Positions 34,972 through 43,581 of a DNA stretch of 64,000 nt are shown in pieces. A program made the position numbers and the translations under genes. The notes under the pieces were generated by a model. It saw only the letters and a program-made list of their open reading frames with translations. It had not been told where the DNA came from and made no database searches. Origin of the DNA: Bacillota bacterium (GTDB lineage: Bacteria > Bacillota > Clostridia > Acetivibrionales > JAFADI01); NCBI GenBank assembly GCA_023424965.1, contig JAFADI010000212.1, forward strand, positions 1 to 64,000, given 5' to 3'. Numbering within the stretch: the stretch's first letter is position 1; each line of letters begins with the position of its first letter.

Positions 34972-36231
34972 CTATTTGATTTCCTTGCCTCCGGCAAACC
35001 GGACGGAGATATTCCTGTCGTCTCCTATATAGACGAACCTCTGGAGCCGCTCCTTCAAGGACAGTTCCATCCCTCCCAGGGCTGTGTCGTCCAGCACCAG
35101 GGCATCGAACCTGTAACCCTCTTCAAAACTGCCCAGCTTGCCGAAAAAGCTCCCGCCCCCCTTTGTCGCCATGTAGAAGGCTTCTTCAAAGGTCAGGGGC
35201 CTGTTTGCAGCATCCAGGGACTTAAGCACATTGGAAAGCTGAAGGGTGCGGACGATGGTTCTGGGCATTGAAATATTGTGTCCGCCTCCCACATCACTGC
35301 CAAGGCCTACTTTTATGCCCCTGTCAAGCATTCTGCTCACAGGCATTACGCCGCTGGCCAGGTTGCTGTTGGATTCGGGGCAGTGGACGGCGATGACCTG
35401 ATGGGTCCGCATCATTTCCATTTCTTCTTCGGTGAGGTGCACACAATGGGCCATCAGGGTCGGCGTGTGTCCGAACAGGCCTTTCCGGTGATAAACGCTT
35501 GCATAATTGGGATGGTCTGCATGAAGCCTTCCCACCCATTTTATTTCCCCATAGTTTTCTGAAAGATGGGACTGAACGGGGATATTATACTTTTGTGCAA
35601 GCTTCCCCAGGGCTTCCAGCAGCTCTGAACTACAACTGGGCACGAACCGGGGCGTCAATATGGGCCTTACCGTAGGGTGGCTTCCGTATTTCTCGATCAG
35701 CTCTTCCGTTTCCTTTATGGAAGCCGATCTTTCTTCCCTCAGGCCATCGGGACAATTCCTGTCCATATTGACCTTTCCCACAAAAGCGCAGATTCCCTTT
35801 TCTGAAAGTATTTCAAACAAGAGCTCTGTGGCGGGCTTATGTACCGTTGCATAAATGCATGCCGCCAGGGTGCCCTGCCTTACGATTTCATCCACAAACC
35901 GGCTGTAAACCTCCCTTGCATAAGAAAGGTCGGAAAACTGCTTTTCCTGGGGGAAGGTATACTTTTCCAGCCATTCGATAAGTTCCATGTCCATGCCCAG
36001 GCCCCGCTGGTAAAACTGGGAGGCATGGACATGCAGGTCCACAAAGCCGGGGATGATCAGGCTGCTTCCGTAATCCGATATCTCCGCACCGGCAAAGCTT
36101 TCGGGCAGTTCTTCATAAATCCCCAGGACAATGCCGTCCTCCAGAACAATATGGCTGTCGGTGTAATATTTGATTTCCTGTTCCGATGCTGAATAGGCTA
36201 TATTTCCTTTTAAAACCTTTAAATTACTCAT
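34972..36231 (-). CDS. guaD: Guanine deaminase
   Basis: A 419-residue zinc amidohydrolase that turns guanine into xanthine. Metal ligands are in VDLHVHASQF, SHLSENYGE, HCVHLTEEE and GLGSDVGGGHN; PRFVPSCSSELLEALG and HCPESNSNLASGVMPV contribute the guanine pocket. It feeds guanine from imported nucleosides into the xanthine branch of purine breakdown. It shares general fold with SsnA of the same island but is more similar to true guanine deaminases. Its start touches a region that appears to hold a decayed permease fragment. The ribosome site is weak. Confidence 0.92.
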   Translation of the reverse strand: MSNLKVLKGNIAYSASEQEIKYYTDSHIVLEDGIVLGIYEELPESFAGAEISDYGSSLIIPGFVDLHVHASQFYQRGLGMDMELIEWLEKYTFPQEKQFSDLSYAREVYSRFVDEIVRQGTLAACIYATVHKPATELLFEILSEKGICAFVGKVNMDRNCPDGLREERSASIKETEELIEKYGSHPTVRPILTPRFVPSCSSELLEALGKLAQKYNIPVQSHLSENYGEIKWVGRLHADHPNYASVYHRKGLFGHTPTLMAHCVHLTEEEMEMMRTHQVIAVHCPESNSNLASGVMPVSRMLDRGIKVGLGSDVGGGHNISMPRTIVRTLQLSNVLKSLDAANRPLTFEEAFYMATKGGGSFFGKLGSFEEGYRFDALVLDDTALGGMELSLKERLQRFVYIGDDRNISVRFAGGKEIK

Positions 36232-36249
36232 ATATGGTCCGGCCTCTAC

Positions 36250-36361
36250 CTTTCCTCTCTGAAATGCGGATTTCCAACCCCTCTGGAGGAGAACCGCCTT
36301 CTGGCTTCCTTATTGAAGCTGCAACAGGTACAATTATCGTTACCGCGTGTGGCAGCAGATC
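36250..36361 (-). pseudogene. Remnant of a nucleoside ABC permease C-terminus
   Basis: In the frame read on the minus strand, DLLPHAVTIIVPVAASIRKP then PPEGLEIRISERK resembles the end of the permease at 36550-37530 (KMLPYLVTIIVLVISSKRNK then PPASLGEPYFREER). It starts abruptly and lacks the upstream membrane segments. It looks like a decayed partial duplication left just upstream of guaD. The similarity is short, so chance cannot be excluded. Confidence 0.4.
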
Positions 36362-36511
36362 AATCAGATATATAGTATATGTATTTATAAAGTGTCGTAT
36401 TACTTCCGGAAGCGCCGCAGCTGCAGTACTCCCACTTTCATCAGCAACTGGCCCTTTCTTTTGTATGATAAAGAAATACATGAATAATTATAGCAGCAAA
36501 AAGTCATAAAT

Positions 36512-36544
36512 AAAAGCTCCGGGGTTCGATACCCCGGAGCTTTT
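36512..36544 (-). terminator. Terminator of the first nucleoside ABC operon
   Basis: AAAAGCTCCGGGG (36512-36524) pairs perfectly with CCCCGGAGCTTTT (36532-36544), loop TTCGATA, with a T-rich tail on the minus strand. It lies just after the last permease gene. Confidence 0.85.
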
Positions 36545-36549
36545 ATTCT

Positions 36550-37530
36550 TTATCTCTCTTCCCTGAAATAGGGTTCGCCCAGGCTTGCTGGCGGCTGACT
36601 TTCCAGTTTGTTGCGCTTACTGGAAATAACCAGTACGATGATGGTCACAAGATAGGGCAGCATTTTACAAAGCTCCTGCGTGGCCCTTGTAAGGCCAGGC
36701 ATATAAATATATAGGATGTACAAGGCACCGAAAAGGAAGGAACCCCAGATTGCATTCACCGGTTTCCACAGCGCAAGGATGACCAGGGCGATGGCCAGCC
36801 AGCCCCTGTCTCCGAAACCATTGTTGGTCCACGTTCCGCCAAGGTATTCCATTACAAAATACAATCCGCCCAGTCCGGCAATGGCACTGCCCACTACCGT
36901 TGAAACGTACTTGTACAGCGATACGTTGATACCTGCCGCATCTGCGGTTGCGGGGCTTTCACCGACGGAACGCAGATTCAGGCCTTTTCGTGTCTTGCTC
37001 AGGAAAAAGGTCAGATAAATGGCAAGTATAATTGCCAGATAGGTTAAAAAGCCGTAGGAAAAAAGTATTTCCCCGATGACAGGCACCCCCGAAAGCCCCG
37101 GGATGGTTGCTTTGTAGGCAGAAGCTGTGGTTGCCACAGAAATTTGTCCGACACCGCCTGCCAGCTTTGATATGGACCCTCCAAAGAAATTTCCGTAGCC
37201 CACGCCAAAGGTTGTCAAAGCCAGGCCCACCACATTCTGGTTTGCACGGAGGGTAATGGTCAAAAAACCATAGATAAGCCCCCCAAAGGCAGCTGCCAAT
37301 AATGTTGCCAGAAAAGAGACCATAAGGCCAGTCAGTCCGTTGGGATTTGCCGTCGACTTCTCATAGAAAAAGGCTCCCATAAGACCGGTAATTCCGCCCA
37401 TATACATGATTCCCGGAATCCCAAGGTTCAGGTTTCCCGACTTTTCCGTTATAATTTCGCCGGAGGCACCGAAAAGAATGCTGATTCCCTGTCCGATTGC
37501 TTTTTGGATAAAAGTTAATATCAGTTCCAA
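36550..37530 (-). CDS. nupQ: BmpA-associated nucleoside ABC permease (NupQ-like)
   Basis: A 326-residue inner-membrane permease with 8-10 hydrophobic segments, of the family that pairs with Bmp lipoproteins (MELILTFIQKAIGQGISILFGASGEII, then ITEKSGNLNLGIPGIMYMGGI). The C-terminus PPASLGEPYFREER is typical. The start codon is TTG at 37530, supported by GGAGG 9 bases upstream. It follows the other permease with a 1-bp gap, and the operon ends at a strong terminator. It likely imports purine nucleosides or bases. Confidence 0.9.
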   Translation of the reverse strand: MELILTFIQKAIGQGISILFGASGEIITEKSGNLNLGIPGIMYMGGITGLMGAFFYEKSTANPNGLTGLMVSFLATLLAAAFGGLIYGFLTITLRANQNVVGLALTTFGVGYGNFFGGSISKLAGGVGQISVATTASAYKATIPGLSGVPVIGEILFSYGFLTYLAIILAIYLTFFLSKTRKGLNLRSVGESPATADAAGINVSLYKYVSTVVGSAIAGLGGLYFVMEYLGGTWTNNGFGDRGWLAIALVILALWKPVNAIWGSFLFGALYILYIYMPGLTRATQELCKMLPYLVTIIVLVISSKRNKLESQPPASLGEPYFREER

Positions 37531-37531
37531 A

Positions 37532-38644
37532 TTACTGTACCTCCTTTTTCTTTCGATTGAACTCTACTTTATAGTTGATGAAAAATTCGCAGCCGATCAT
37601 GAAAAACAACAGAATTCCCGTGATAATATCGGAGGCATTTTCATTGAGTCCATACTTTGTGGCGATCTGAATGGAGCCCTGCTGCATGAATACGAGAAAT
37701 ACCGATACCAACGTCATAGCCCACGGGTTGAATTTTGACATCCACGCAACAATAATTGCCGTAAAACCTCGCCCGCCCCCGGTGCTTAAGGAAATGGTAT
37801 GGCTTGCTCCGCTTACGATAATCGCCCCTGCGATACCGCAAACGGCCCCAGATATCATCATCGTCCGGATGATGACCTTTTTAACGTCAATTCCTGCGTA
37901 TTTTGCAGTATTGTGGCTTTCCCCCACAACCGCAATTTCATACCCCTGCTTGCTGTATTTCATGTAAATATGAACAATGATTGTTATGACGATCACAACA
38001 ATCAGATTCATTCCGTAATTCAGACCGAATACCTGGGGAAACCAGCCTTTATGTGTGGCACCGTTAATGATTCCAACGGTATTTGAGCCCACAGGCTTTT
38101 CCCAATAGACGATGCAAAAATTCACGATCTGCATTGCCACATAGTTGAGCATAAGGGTAAAGAGAGTTTCATTGGTATTGAAATAGGCTTTGAATATGGC
38201 AGGCATCAGCCCCCAGAGCATTCCTGCAAGGCAGCTTGCCACAAATATCAGGACAATCAGCAGTCCGTTGGGTATGCTGTTGCCGCCGTAAATCATTAAC
38301 GCGGCCGTCGCAACCGCCCCCATCAATATCTGTCCCTCAGCTCCGATGTTCCAGAACTTCATCTTGAAGGCAGGGGTGAGCGCAACTGCAATGATAAGCA
38401 AAACCAGTGTTTCGCGGATTGTCACCCACAGCCGGCGGTTCGCACCGACAGCTCCGTCGATAATTCCAAGGTAAACCTTGATGGGGTTCCCTTTTGTGAT
38501 GGCCACGATGACAAGGGCACATACAATCAGGGAAAGCACGACGGCTACCAAACGCACAAGCCACGATTTGGCTATGGAAATTCCACTGCGTTTCGTTATG
38601 CGGATCATCGGTTCGCTGTGGGAAATCATATTATCTCTTTTCAT
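37532..38644 (-). CDS. nupP: BmpA-associated nucleoside ABC permease (NupP-like)
   Basis: A 370-residue permease with about 9 membrane segments, partner of the NupQ-like protein. Characteristic stretches are FKMKFWNIGAEGQILMGAVA and GYEIAVVGESHNTAKYAGI (the loop that contacts the ATPase). The ATG at 38644 overlaps the ATPase stop by 14 bp; an ATG at 38629 and a TTG at 38656 are alternatives, and none has an ideal ribosome site, as often with coupled genes. The family imports nucleosides in Firmicutes. Confidence 0.9.
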   Translation of the reverse strand: MKRDNMISHSEPMIRITKRSGISIAKSWLVRLVAVVLSLIVCALVIVAITKGNPIKVYLGIIDGAVGANRRLWVTIRETLVLLIIAVALTPAFKMKFWNIGAEGQILMGAVATAALMIYGGNSIPNGLLIVLIFVASCLAGMLWGLMPAIFKAYFNTNETLFTLMLNYVAMQIVNFCIVYWEKPVGSNTVGIINGATHKGWFPQVFGLNYGMNLIVVIVITIIVHIYMKYSKQGYEIAVVGESHNTAKYAGIDVKKVIIRTMMISGAVCGIAGAIIVSGASHTISLSTGGGRGFTAIIVAWMSKFNPWAMTLVSVFLVFMQQGSIQIATKYGLNENASDIITGILLFFMIGCEFFINYKVEFNRKKKEVQ

Positions 38645-40172
38645 GTTTGTGCCCAACCTTTCCTGTACTCATCATCAGTCCAATCTCTTCCTTTGTGGAT
38701 TTCCGTGCATCCACCACACCAGCCACCCTGCCTCCGGCCAGCACAAGGATACGGTCACAAAGTTCAAGCAGCACATCCAGGTCCTCCCCTACGCAAATCA
38801 CCGCGACCCCGTTGTTCTTTTGTTCATTCAGCAAATTGTAGATCGTATAGGAAGAATTGATATCGAGCCCACGCACAGGGTAAGCTACCAGCAGTACGAC
38901 AGGATTGGAGGCAATTTCACGTCCCAGCAGTATTTTCTGCACATTTCCCCCGGAGAGCTTCCGGACGGGAGTGTCGACGCCCGGTGTAACCACGTCCAGC
39001 TTGTCAACAATATGAAGAGCCAAATCTCTGGGCTTTTTCCGGTCCGTGAAGAAATGCCGGCTGTCCCTGTAGCTTCGGAGCATCATGTTGTCCGTCAAAT
39101 CCATGGAGCCCACAAGGCCCATTCCAAGCCTGTCTTCCGGGACAAATGCCAGATTGATCTTCAAGTTTCTGATCTCCGCCGCCTTCATTTCAGATATCTT
39201 CTCGGTCTTCCCTTCCGGTGAATAGTATAGGATCTCACCGCTTTCAATTTCCTGAAGCCCTGCGATGGCTTCCAGCAACTCTTTCTGCCCGCTTCCGGCA
39301 ATACCCGCTATACCGAGGATTTCCCCGCTGGAAGCAATAAATGAAACCTGGTCCAGTACGGTTGTACCTTCTTTGTTTATGCAGGTAATACCACGTACAT
39401 CAATGCGTTCCAGCGGCTTCATTGGGTCTGTACGGTCGATGTCCAGGCACACCTTTGCTCCCACCATCATTTCTGTCAGGGAAGCAACCGTTGCACTCGA
39501 CGTATCCACCGTCCCAATGTATTTGCCCTTTCGAAGCACGGCAACCCGGTCGGACAATTCAAGCACCTCATTTAACTTGTGAGTGATGATGATAATTGAC
39601 TTTCCGGCCTTTCTCATGTTCCTCAGCACGTCAAAAAGCTTTTTTGTCTCCTGGGGAGTGAGCACCGCAGTGGGTTCGTCCAAAATCAGGATCTCCGCCC
39701 CGCGGTATAAAACCTTTACGATTTCCACCGTCTGTTTCTGCGAAACAGACATGTCGTATATTTTTTGGGAAGGGTTAAGTTCGAAACCGTACTGTTTTGT
39801 CAGCCGCTCAATTTCCAGCCTTATCTCGCCCATCTTCAGGCGTCCCTCACCCGGCAGGCCCAGAATAATATTCTCTGCGGCTGTCAGAACGTTGATCAAT
39901 TTGAAGTGCTGATGTATCATCCCAATACCAAGGTCGAAGGAAACTTTGGGAGAACGGATGCTTACTTCCTTTCCATTGATAAAGACCTGGCCCTCATCGG
40001 GGAAGTAAATGCCGGAAAGCATGTTCATCAGCGTGGTTTTGCCGCTCCCGTTCTCCCCCAGGATCGCCAGTATCTCGCCCTTCCTGACGGACAGGCTGAT
40101 ATTGTCATTTGCCACAACCTCGCCAAAACGCTTGGTTACATTCTTTAATTCGATTGCGTTTCCATATTCCAC
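38631..40172 (-). CDS. nupO: Nucleoside ABC transporter ATP-binding protein (NupO-like)
   Basis: A 513-residue protein with two fused ATPase domains, as usual in ribose- and Bmp-type importers. The first has Walker A LGENGSGKTTLMNMLSG, signature region MSVSQKQTVEIVKVL and Walker B ILILDEPTAVLTP. The second is partly degenerate in its Walker A (GIAGSGQKE) but keeps KLSGGNVQKILLGREI. It starts at a GTG (40172) with GGAGGG upstream. It lies between the Bmp lipoprotein gene and the two permease genes. Confidence 0.94.
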   Translation of the reverse strand: MEYGNAIELKNVTKRFGEVVANDNISLSVRKGEILAILGENGSGKTTLMNMLSGIYFPDEGQVFINGKEVSIRSPKVSFDLGIGMIHQHFKLINVLTAAENIILGLPGEGRLKMGEIRLEIERLTKQYGFELNPSQKIYDMSVSQKQTVEIVKVLYRGAEILILDEPTAVLTPQETKKLFDVLRNMRKAGKSIIIITHKLNEVLELSDRVAVLRKGKYIGTVDTSSATVASLTEMMVGAKVCLDIDRTDPMKPLERIDVRGITCINKEGTTVLDQVSFIASSGEILGIAGIAGSGQKELLEAIAGLQEIESGEILYYSPEGKTEKISEMKAAEIRNLKINLAFVPEDRLGMGLVGSMDLTDNMMLRSYRDSRHFFTDRKKPRDLALHIVDKLDVVTPGVDTPVRKLSGGNVQKILLGREIASNPVVLLVAYPVRGLDINSSYTIYNLLNEQKNNGVAVICVGEDLDVLLELCDRILVLAGGRVAGVVDARKSTKEEIGLMMSTGKVGHKHEKR

Positions 40173-40260
40173 AAAAAGCCCTCCAAACCAAATTTTCCAA
40201 AGTGCACACCCTCGTACAGAGTTCGGTATACCTCACTATTATACAGGATGGACGCAAATT

Positions 40261-40288
40261 TGCGGAACTGCTAAAAAGCAGTTCCGCA
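40261..40288. other. Intergenic hairpin between bmp and nupO-like genes
   Basis: TGCGGAACTGC (40261-40271) pairs perfectly with GCAGTTCCGCA (40278-40288), with a 6-base loop. No T-run follows on the minus strand. Such hairpins after binding-protein genes often protect the upstream mRNA, so that the binding protein is made in excess. Confidence 0.55.
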
Positions 40289-40299
40289 TAAAAATTTGA

Positions 40300-40379
40300 G
40301 GGGACAGTCCTCAACTTCTTTTGAGTGGACTGTCCTCAATGAGAACTGTTCCCGTGTTTGAAAGTTGAGAACTGTCCCC
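40300..40379. repeat. REP-like inverted pair
   Basis: GGGGACAGTCCTCAACTTC (40300-40318) and AAAGTTGAGAACTGTCCCC (40361-40379) form an inverted pair, with a degenerate pair (40325-40353) between them. Located 22 bp after the stop of the Bmp lipoprotein gene. Confidence 0.8.
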
Positions 40380-40401
40380 GTATTACTTCACAAACTCCGA
40401 T

Positions 40402-41673
40402 TTATTTCTTTGTCAATTCCTTAATACCATCAATCCTGAATTCGAAGGAAGGTGCTGAGATGGCTTCGGACTCATGGAAATATCCGTCCTTAACGCTGTC
40501 AGCAAATTTAGCCAATTTAGAATCGGCCTTGATCGCTTCCTCTAATGATTTTCCACCAACCGTAAAGGTTTTGGTATCAAATACACGCAGTGAACCGGCC
40601 TTGATGGCATCTTCCACTTCCTTAACCTTTTCAGCGGTTCCCTTTGCAACTGCCTTGTCATTGAGAGCGGAAATTCCTACAGCTCCTTCCGACAATCCCT
40701 GGCACCAGTCGGTAGCAATGGCCTTGCCATCAACCACAGATTTAACAGCGTATGTATAATAAGGACCCCAGTTGATGGTTGCAGAAGTTAATGCGCTTTT
40801 GGGTGCAACAGAGATCATATCAACATTATATCCGACGCAAGGTACATTTGCTGCTTCACAAGCGGTAGGAGAACCTGTTGTGTCGGCATGCTGGCTGATC
40901 AATACAGCGCCGTTGGCGATGAGCTGTGTAGCGACTTCCTTCTCACCGGCCATATCCGCCCAGCTGTTGGTGTACTGAACGTCCATTGTTACCGTGGGGC
41001 AAACGCTCTTTGCTCCGAGGTAGAAGGAAGTATAACCGGAAACCACTTCCGCATAGGGGTAAGCACCGACATAGCCCATTTTTGCCTTATCCTTGGTAAT
41101 CTTTCCGCTTTCAATCATTTCGTTCAACTTCAAACCGGCTACGACACCTGAAACATAACGTGATTCATAAACGGCTGTAAAGTAATTGTGCATATTGGGT
41201 AGGCCGGAACTCTTTGCCTTGAAGCCTGTGGCATGGCAGAACTGAACGTTGGGGAACTCTTTGGCTGCCTGGATCATGTAGTCCTCATGTCCGAAGCTGT
41301 TGGCAAATATAATGTTACAGCCGTTCTCAGCCAGGTCAACGGCTGCATCGTAGGCGGATTCGTCTTCTTTAATCTGCTTCTTCTCAATAACCTGTTCGGC
41401 AGGCAAGCCAAGTGCCTTTGCCATATCGGCAATTCCCTTCATATGGGCTGCCGTATAACCTTCGTTTTCATCGCCGATATAGATTACACCGACTTTAACG
41501 GAAGGAGCTTTTGTTTCTGCTGCAGGTGTCTCTGCGGCAGGTTTTTCTTCTGCGGGTTTCTCTGCTGCAGGTGTTTCAGCACCTTTGTTGTCGGTGGAAG
41601 AACCGCAGCCGCTAAGTACCAGTGTAAACATAAACACAGCAGCCAGCATCAATGCAATAATCTTTTTGTTCAT
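40402..41673 (-). CDS. BMP family ABC transporter substrate-binding lipoprotein 1
   Basis: A 423-residue Bmp/PnrA-type lipoprotein. The signal peptide ends in the lipobox VLSGCGSS, so Cys is at about 23. A low-complexity linker rich in Ala, Glu, Lys and Pro follows to about residue 48, then the binding domain (VGVIYIGDENEGYTAAHMKG; GCNIIFANSFGHEDYM; DVQYTNSWADMAGEK). The family binds purine nucleosides outside the membrane. GGAGG precedes the ATG. It is the first gene of bmp-nupOPQ. Its leader contains a terminator-like hairpin downstream of a promoter, suggesting attenuation. Confidence 0.93.
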   Translation of the reverse strand: MNKKIIALMLAAVFMFTLVLSGCGSSTDNKGAETPAAEKPAEEKPAAETPAAETKAPSVKVGVIYIGDENEGYTAAHMKGIADMAKALGLPAEQVIEKKQIKEDESAYDAAVDLAENGCNIIFANSFGHEDYMIQAAKEFPNVQFCHATGFKAKSSGLPNMHNYFTAVYESRYVSGVVAGLKLNEMIESGKITKDKAKMGYVGAYPYAEVVSGYTSFYLGAKSVCPTVTMDVQYTNSWADMAGEKEVATQLIANGAVLISQHADTTGSPTACEAANVPCVGYNVDMISVAPKSALTSATINWGPYYTYAVKSVVDGKAIATDWCQGLSEGAVGISALNDKAVAKGTAEKVKEVEDAIKAGSLRVFDTKTFTVGGKSLEEAIKADSKLAKFADSVKDGYFHESEAISAPSFEFRIDGIKELTKK

Positions 41674-41733
41674 TATTTTGCCTCCTCATACATTTTGTTT
41701 TTTTATTTCTAAAAGCCAGCAGCGCCCCAGACC

Positions 41734-41777
41734 CCAAAAACAAAAAAGTCCGCACAGCAAACCTGGCTGTGCAGACG
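41734..41777 (-). terminator. Terminator-like hairpin inside the bmp1 leader (possible attenuator)
   Basis: GTCCGCACAGC (41748-41758) pairs with GCTGTGCAGAC (41767-41777), one mismatch; on the minus strand TTTTTTGTTTTT follows. It sits between a predicted promoter and the start codon of bmp1, about 75 bp before the gene. Confidence 0.7.
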
Positions 41778-41805
41778 TCATGGTCTCAAAGGTCGAAATA
41801 CGCTA

Positions 41806-41835
41806 TTGTACTTCATAGACTTGATTCTTTGTCAA
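41806..41835 (-). promoter_or_regulatory. Promoter of the bmp1-nupOPQ operon
   Basis: TTGACA (41830-41835) and TACAAT (41806-41811) are 18 bp apart on the minus strand. Transcription would start near 41800, giving a leader of about 127 bases that includes the terminator-like hairpin. Confidence 0.6.
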
Positions 41836-42238
41836 AACTTGAATAGAGCCTTTAAATATCAAAACATTCCTTACAAGGTTGGCAGCCTGTCCGGTAAACA
41901 ACGCTGCTTACCATTTACCGGGGTAAAAACTCCGGCATACCGGGCCCCACACTTTTGTCCAGACTTGCTTTGTAAATTGCCCCAAAACGCAATATGCAAC
42001 TATATAAATTTCATATTGCAAAATCATCTAACCCACCAGCCTGCTATAAGCATTATACCCGATTTATCAATACATCGCAAGTCTTGCTTATCAAACTATT
42101 TTAATCCACTTCCGCCCTTTTCCGGCATTTTGAAGAGCATGCAGACACAAGTCCTGCTTCCTTCATTTATAAATTCCTCCTGCAGAAACCCTTGGGTGTG
42201 TTTCAACCGCAATTTACGCCGCCGAAGGCGCATAACCG
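41836..42238. other. Intergenic gap upstream of the bmp1 promoter
   Basis: About 400 bp between the hydantoinase stop and the bmp1 promoter. It holds an inverted repeat GCAATATG/CATATTGC (41989-41996, 42012-42019) and complex GC-rich pairing near 41890-41965 (CCGGTAAA/TTTACCGG). Either could be a regulator site. No gene is supported. Confidence 0.45.
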
Positions 42239-43558
42239 TCATAACCTGCTTCCGTTCCGCACCAGATATTCGCCGATGCCTCCCATGAACCTTCCGTCTC
42301 TAACGATAAATCTCCCACGGGAAATCGTTGTCCTTACCTTCCCCTTCAAATTGATTCCCTCATAGGCTACATAATCACATTTGGAATTATGTTCACGGAC
42401 CTTCCATTCGCACTGGGAGTCGAAAATGACAACGTCTGCGTCACTCCCTGGAAGAAGGCTTCCCTTCCTGGGATACAGTCCGTGGACCTCGGCAACATTT
42501 TTTGTAAACTTATCAATCACCTTGTCCCCGAAAAGAGAGTACATGATGGAGAAGGAATGCTCCACTCCTCCGATCCCCATGGGCAGGCCGGAAGTATACT
42601 CGGCCTTTTTGTCACCGCTGTTGAAGGGACAATGGTCGGTACCGATGGTATGGACAGAATCAATGTGGCTGATCAGCAGGCGTCTTTCCTTTTCGCTCCT
42701 TAAAGGGGGCGTCATGGTGAGCAGTCCTCCGTCTTCGGTGTCATAGGCCGCCGAATTGAAGGTGAAGTAATGGGGGCAGCTCTCCACAAAGAGGCTTTTG
42801 TTCAGAATATCCCCGTAGCCTTCCTTGAGCCTTTTGACTGTCGTACCACAGCTTACATGGACGATATACATGAGGCCTTCATTGTATCTTGTCATTTCGG
42901 CAAGCTTGATGACTTCGCTGATTTCAGAGATGGCGGGCCTCATGTTTTCATGGTCCCTCACCCTTATGCCCTCGCCTTCCGTCAGCAGGTCCTCATTTTC
43001 CGAATGTACCAGCAGCAAGGTAGAGGTTTCCCTGGATATCTTCAGCATCCCGTCCAGGTATTTGTCGGTGGTGTTCCTGTTTGAGGACGAGTAGGCGGTA
43101 AAAAACTTTGCCGAAGGAAGCTTGAGCTCCTTCATCTTCTCAACCATTTTTTCCGGGGAATCCTCCGGCCTGGACAGTGTGGCATGAAAGCTGTAATCGA
43201 TCACACTGTCCCTGGAAAGGAGCCTTCTCTTTTCAAAGGCCTTTTCCAGCTCCTCCGCACGGTAAACGGGGTCAAGAAAATCGATAAACGTAGTGATTCC
43301 TCCGAAGGCTGCGGAGATTGACCCGGAGTTGAAATCGTCCACCGAGGTGTATTTGCCCACGCGGAGGGCAAAGTGCACATGGGGGTCGATAAAACCGGGG
43401 AGCACACACTGCCCCTTTGCGTCATATTCTTCCGCCGCTTCCAGGTAGGAAGAGGAGATGGCGGCAATTCGCCCGTCCTTTATATAGAGGTTTCCCTCCA
43501 CCCATTCTCCGTCCAGATAAATCCTGCCATCCAATATGCCGAGACTATACAAATTCAA
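42239..43558 (-). CDS. hydA: Dihydropyrimidinase/hydantoinase family amidohydrolase
   Basis: A 439-residue cyclic amidase. The zinc site is in LPGFIDPHVHFALRV, the carbamylated lysine is Lys151 (PSAKFFTAYSS), further ligands are in VHSENEDL, YIVHVSCGTT and IGTDHCPF. It opens hydantoin or dihydropyrimidine-like rings and is the ring-opening candidate of the purine pathway, like E. coli hyuA in the equivalent cluster. The start is uncertain: GAGGAA abuts a GTG at 43561, so the TTG at 43558 is likelier; a TTG at 43552 is also possible. It follows the PLP enzyme gene after 23 bp. Confidence 0.88.
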   Translation of the reverse strand: MNLYSLGILDGRIYLDGEWVEGNLYIKDGRIAAISSSYLEAAEEYDAKGQCVLPGFIDPHVHFALRVGKYTSVDDFNSGSISAAFGGITTFIDFLDPVYRAEELEKAFEKRRLLSRDSVIDYSFHATLSRPEDSPEKMVEKMKELKLPSAKFFTAYSSSNRNTTDKYLDGMLKISRETSTLLLVHSENEDLLTEGEGIRVRDHENMRPAISEISEVIKLAEMTRYNEGLMYIVHVSCGTTVKRLKEGYGDILNKSLFVESCPHYFTFNSAAYDTEDGGLLTMTPPLRSEKERRLLISHIDSVHTIGTDHCPFNSGDKKAEYTSGLPMGIGGVEHSFSIMYSLFGDKVIDKFTKNVAEVHGLYPRKGSLLPGSDADVVIFDSQCEWKVREHNSKCDYVAYEGINLKGKVRTTISRGRFIVRDGRFMGGIGEYLVRNGSRL

Positions 43559-43581
43559 CACTTCCTCTACTGTTCTCCAGG

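Noticed and set aside
36224..36481. An 85-codon minus-strand frame as a real gene
   Set aside because: No ribosome site, low-complexity start and only a local match to a permease tail. Kept as a possible pseudogene fragment only.
36512..36544. A GGGGTTCGATACCCC motif that resembles a tRNA T-arm
   Set aside because: It is a perfect stem with A/T flanks and a T-run on the minus strand right after a permease gene; no acceptor, D or anticodon arms surround it. It is a terminator.
41673..42238. A purine riboswitch upstream of the nucleoside importer
   Set aside because: I looked for the conserved purine riboswitch loop sequences (TTTCTACC, GACTAC-type) and did not find them near bmp1, xpt or the permease; only unassigned hairpins are present.
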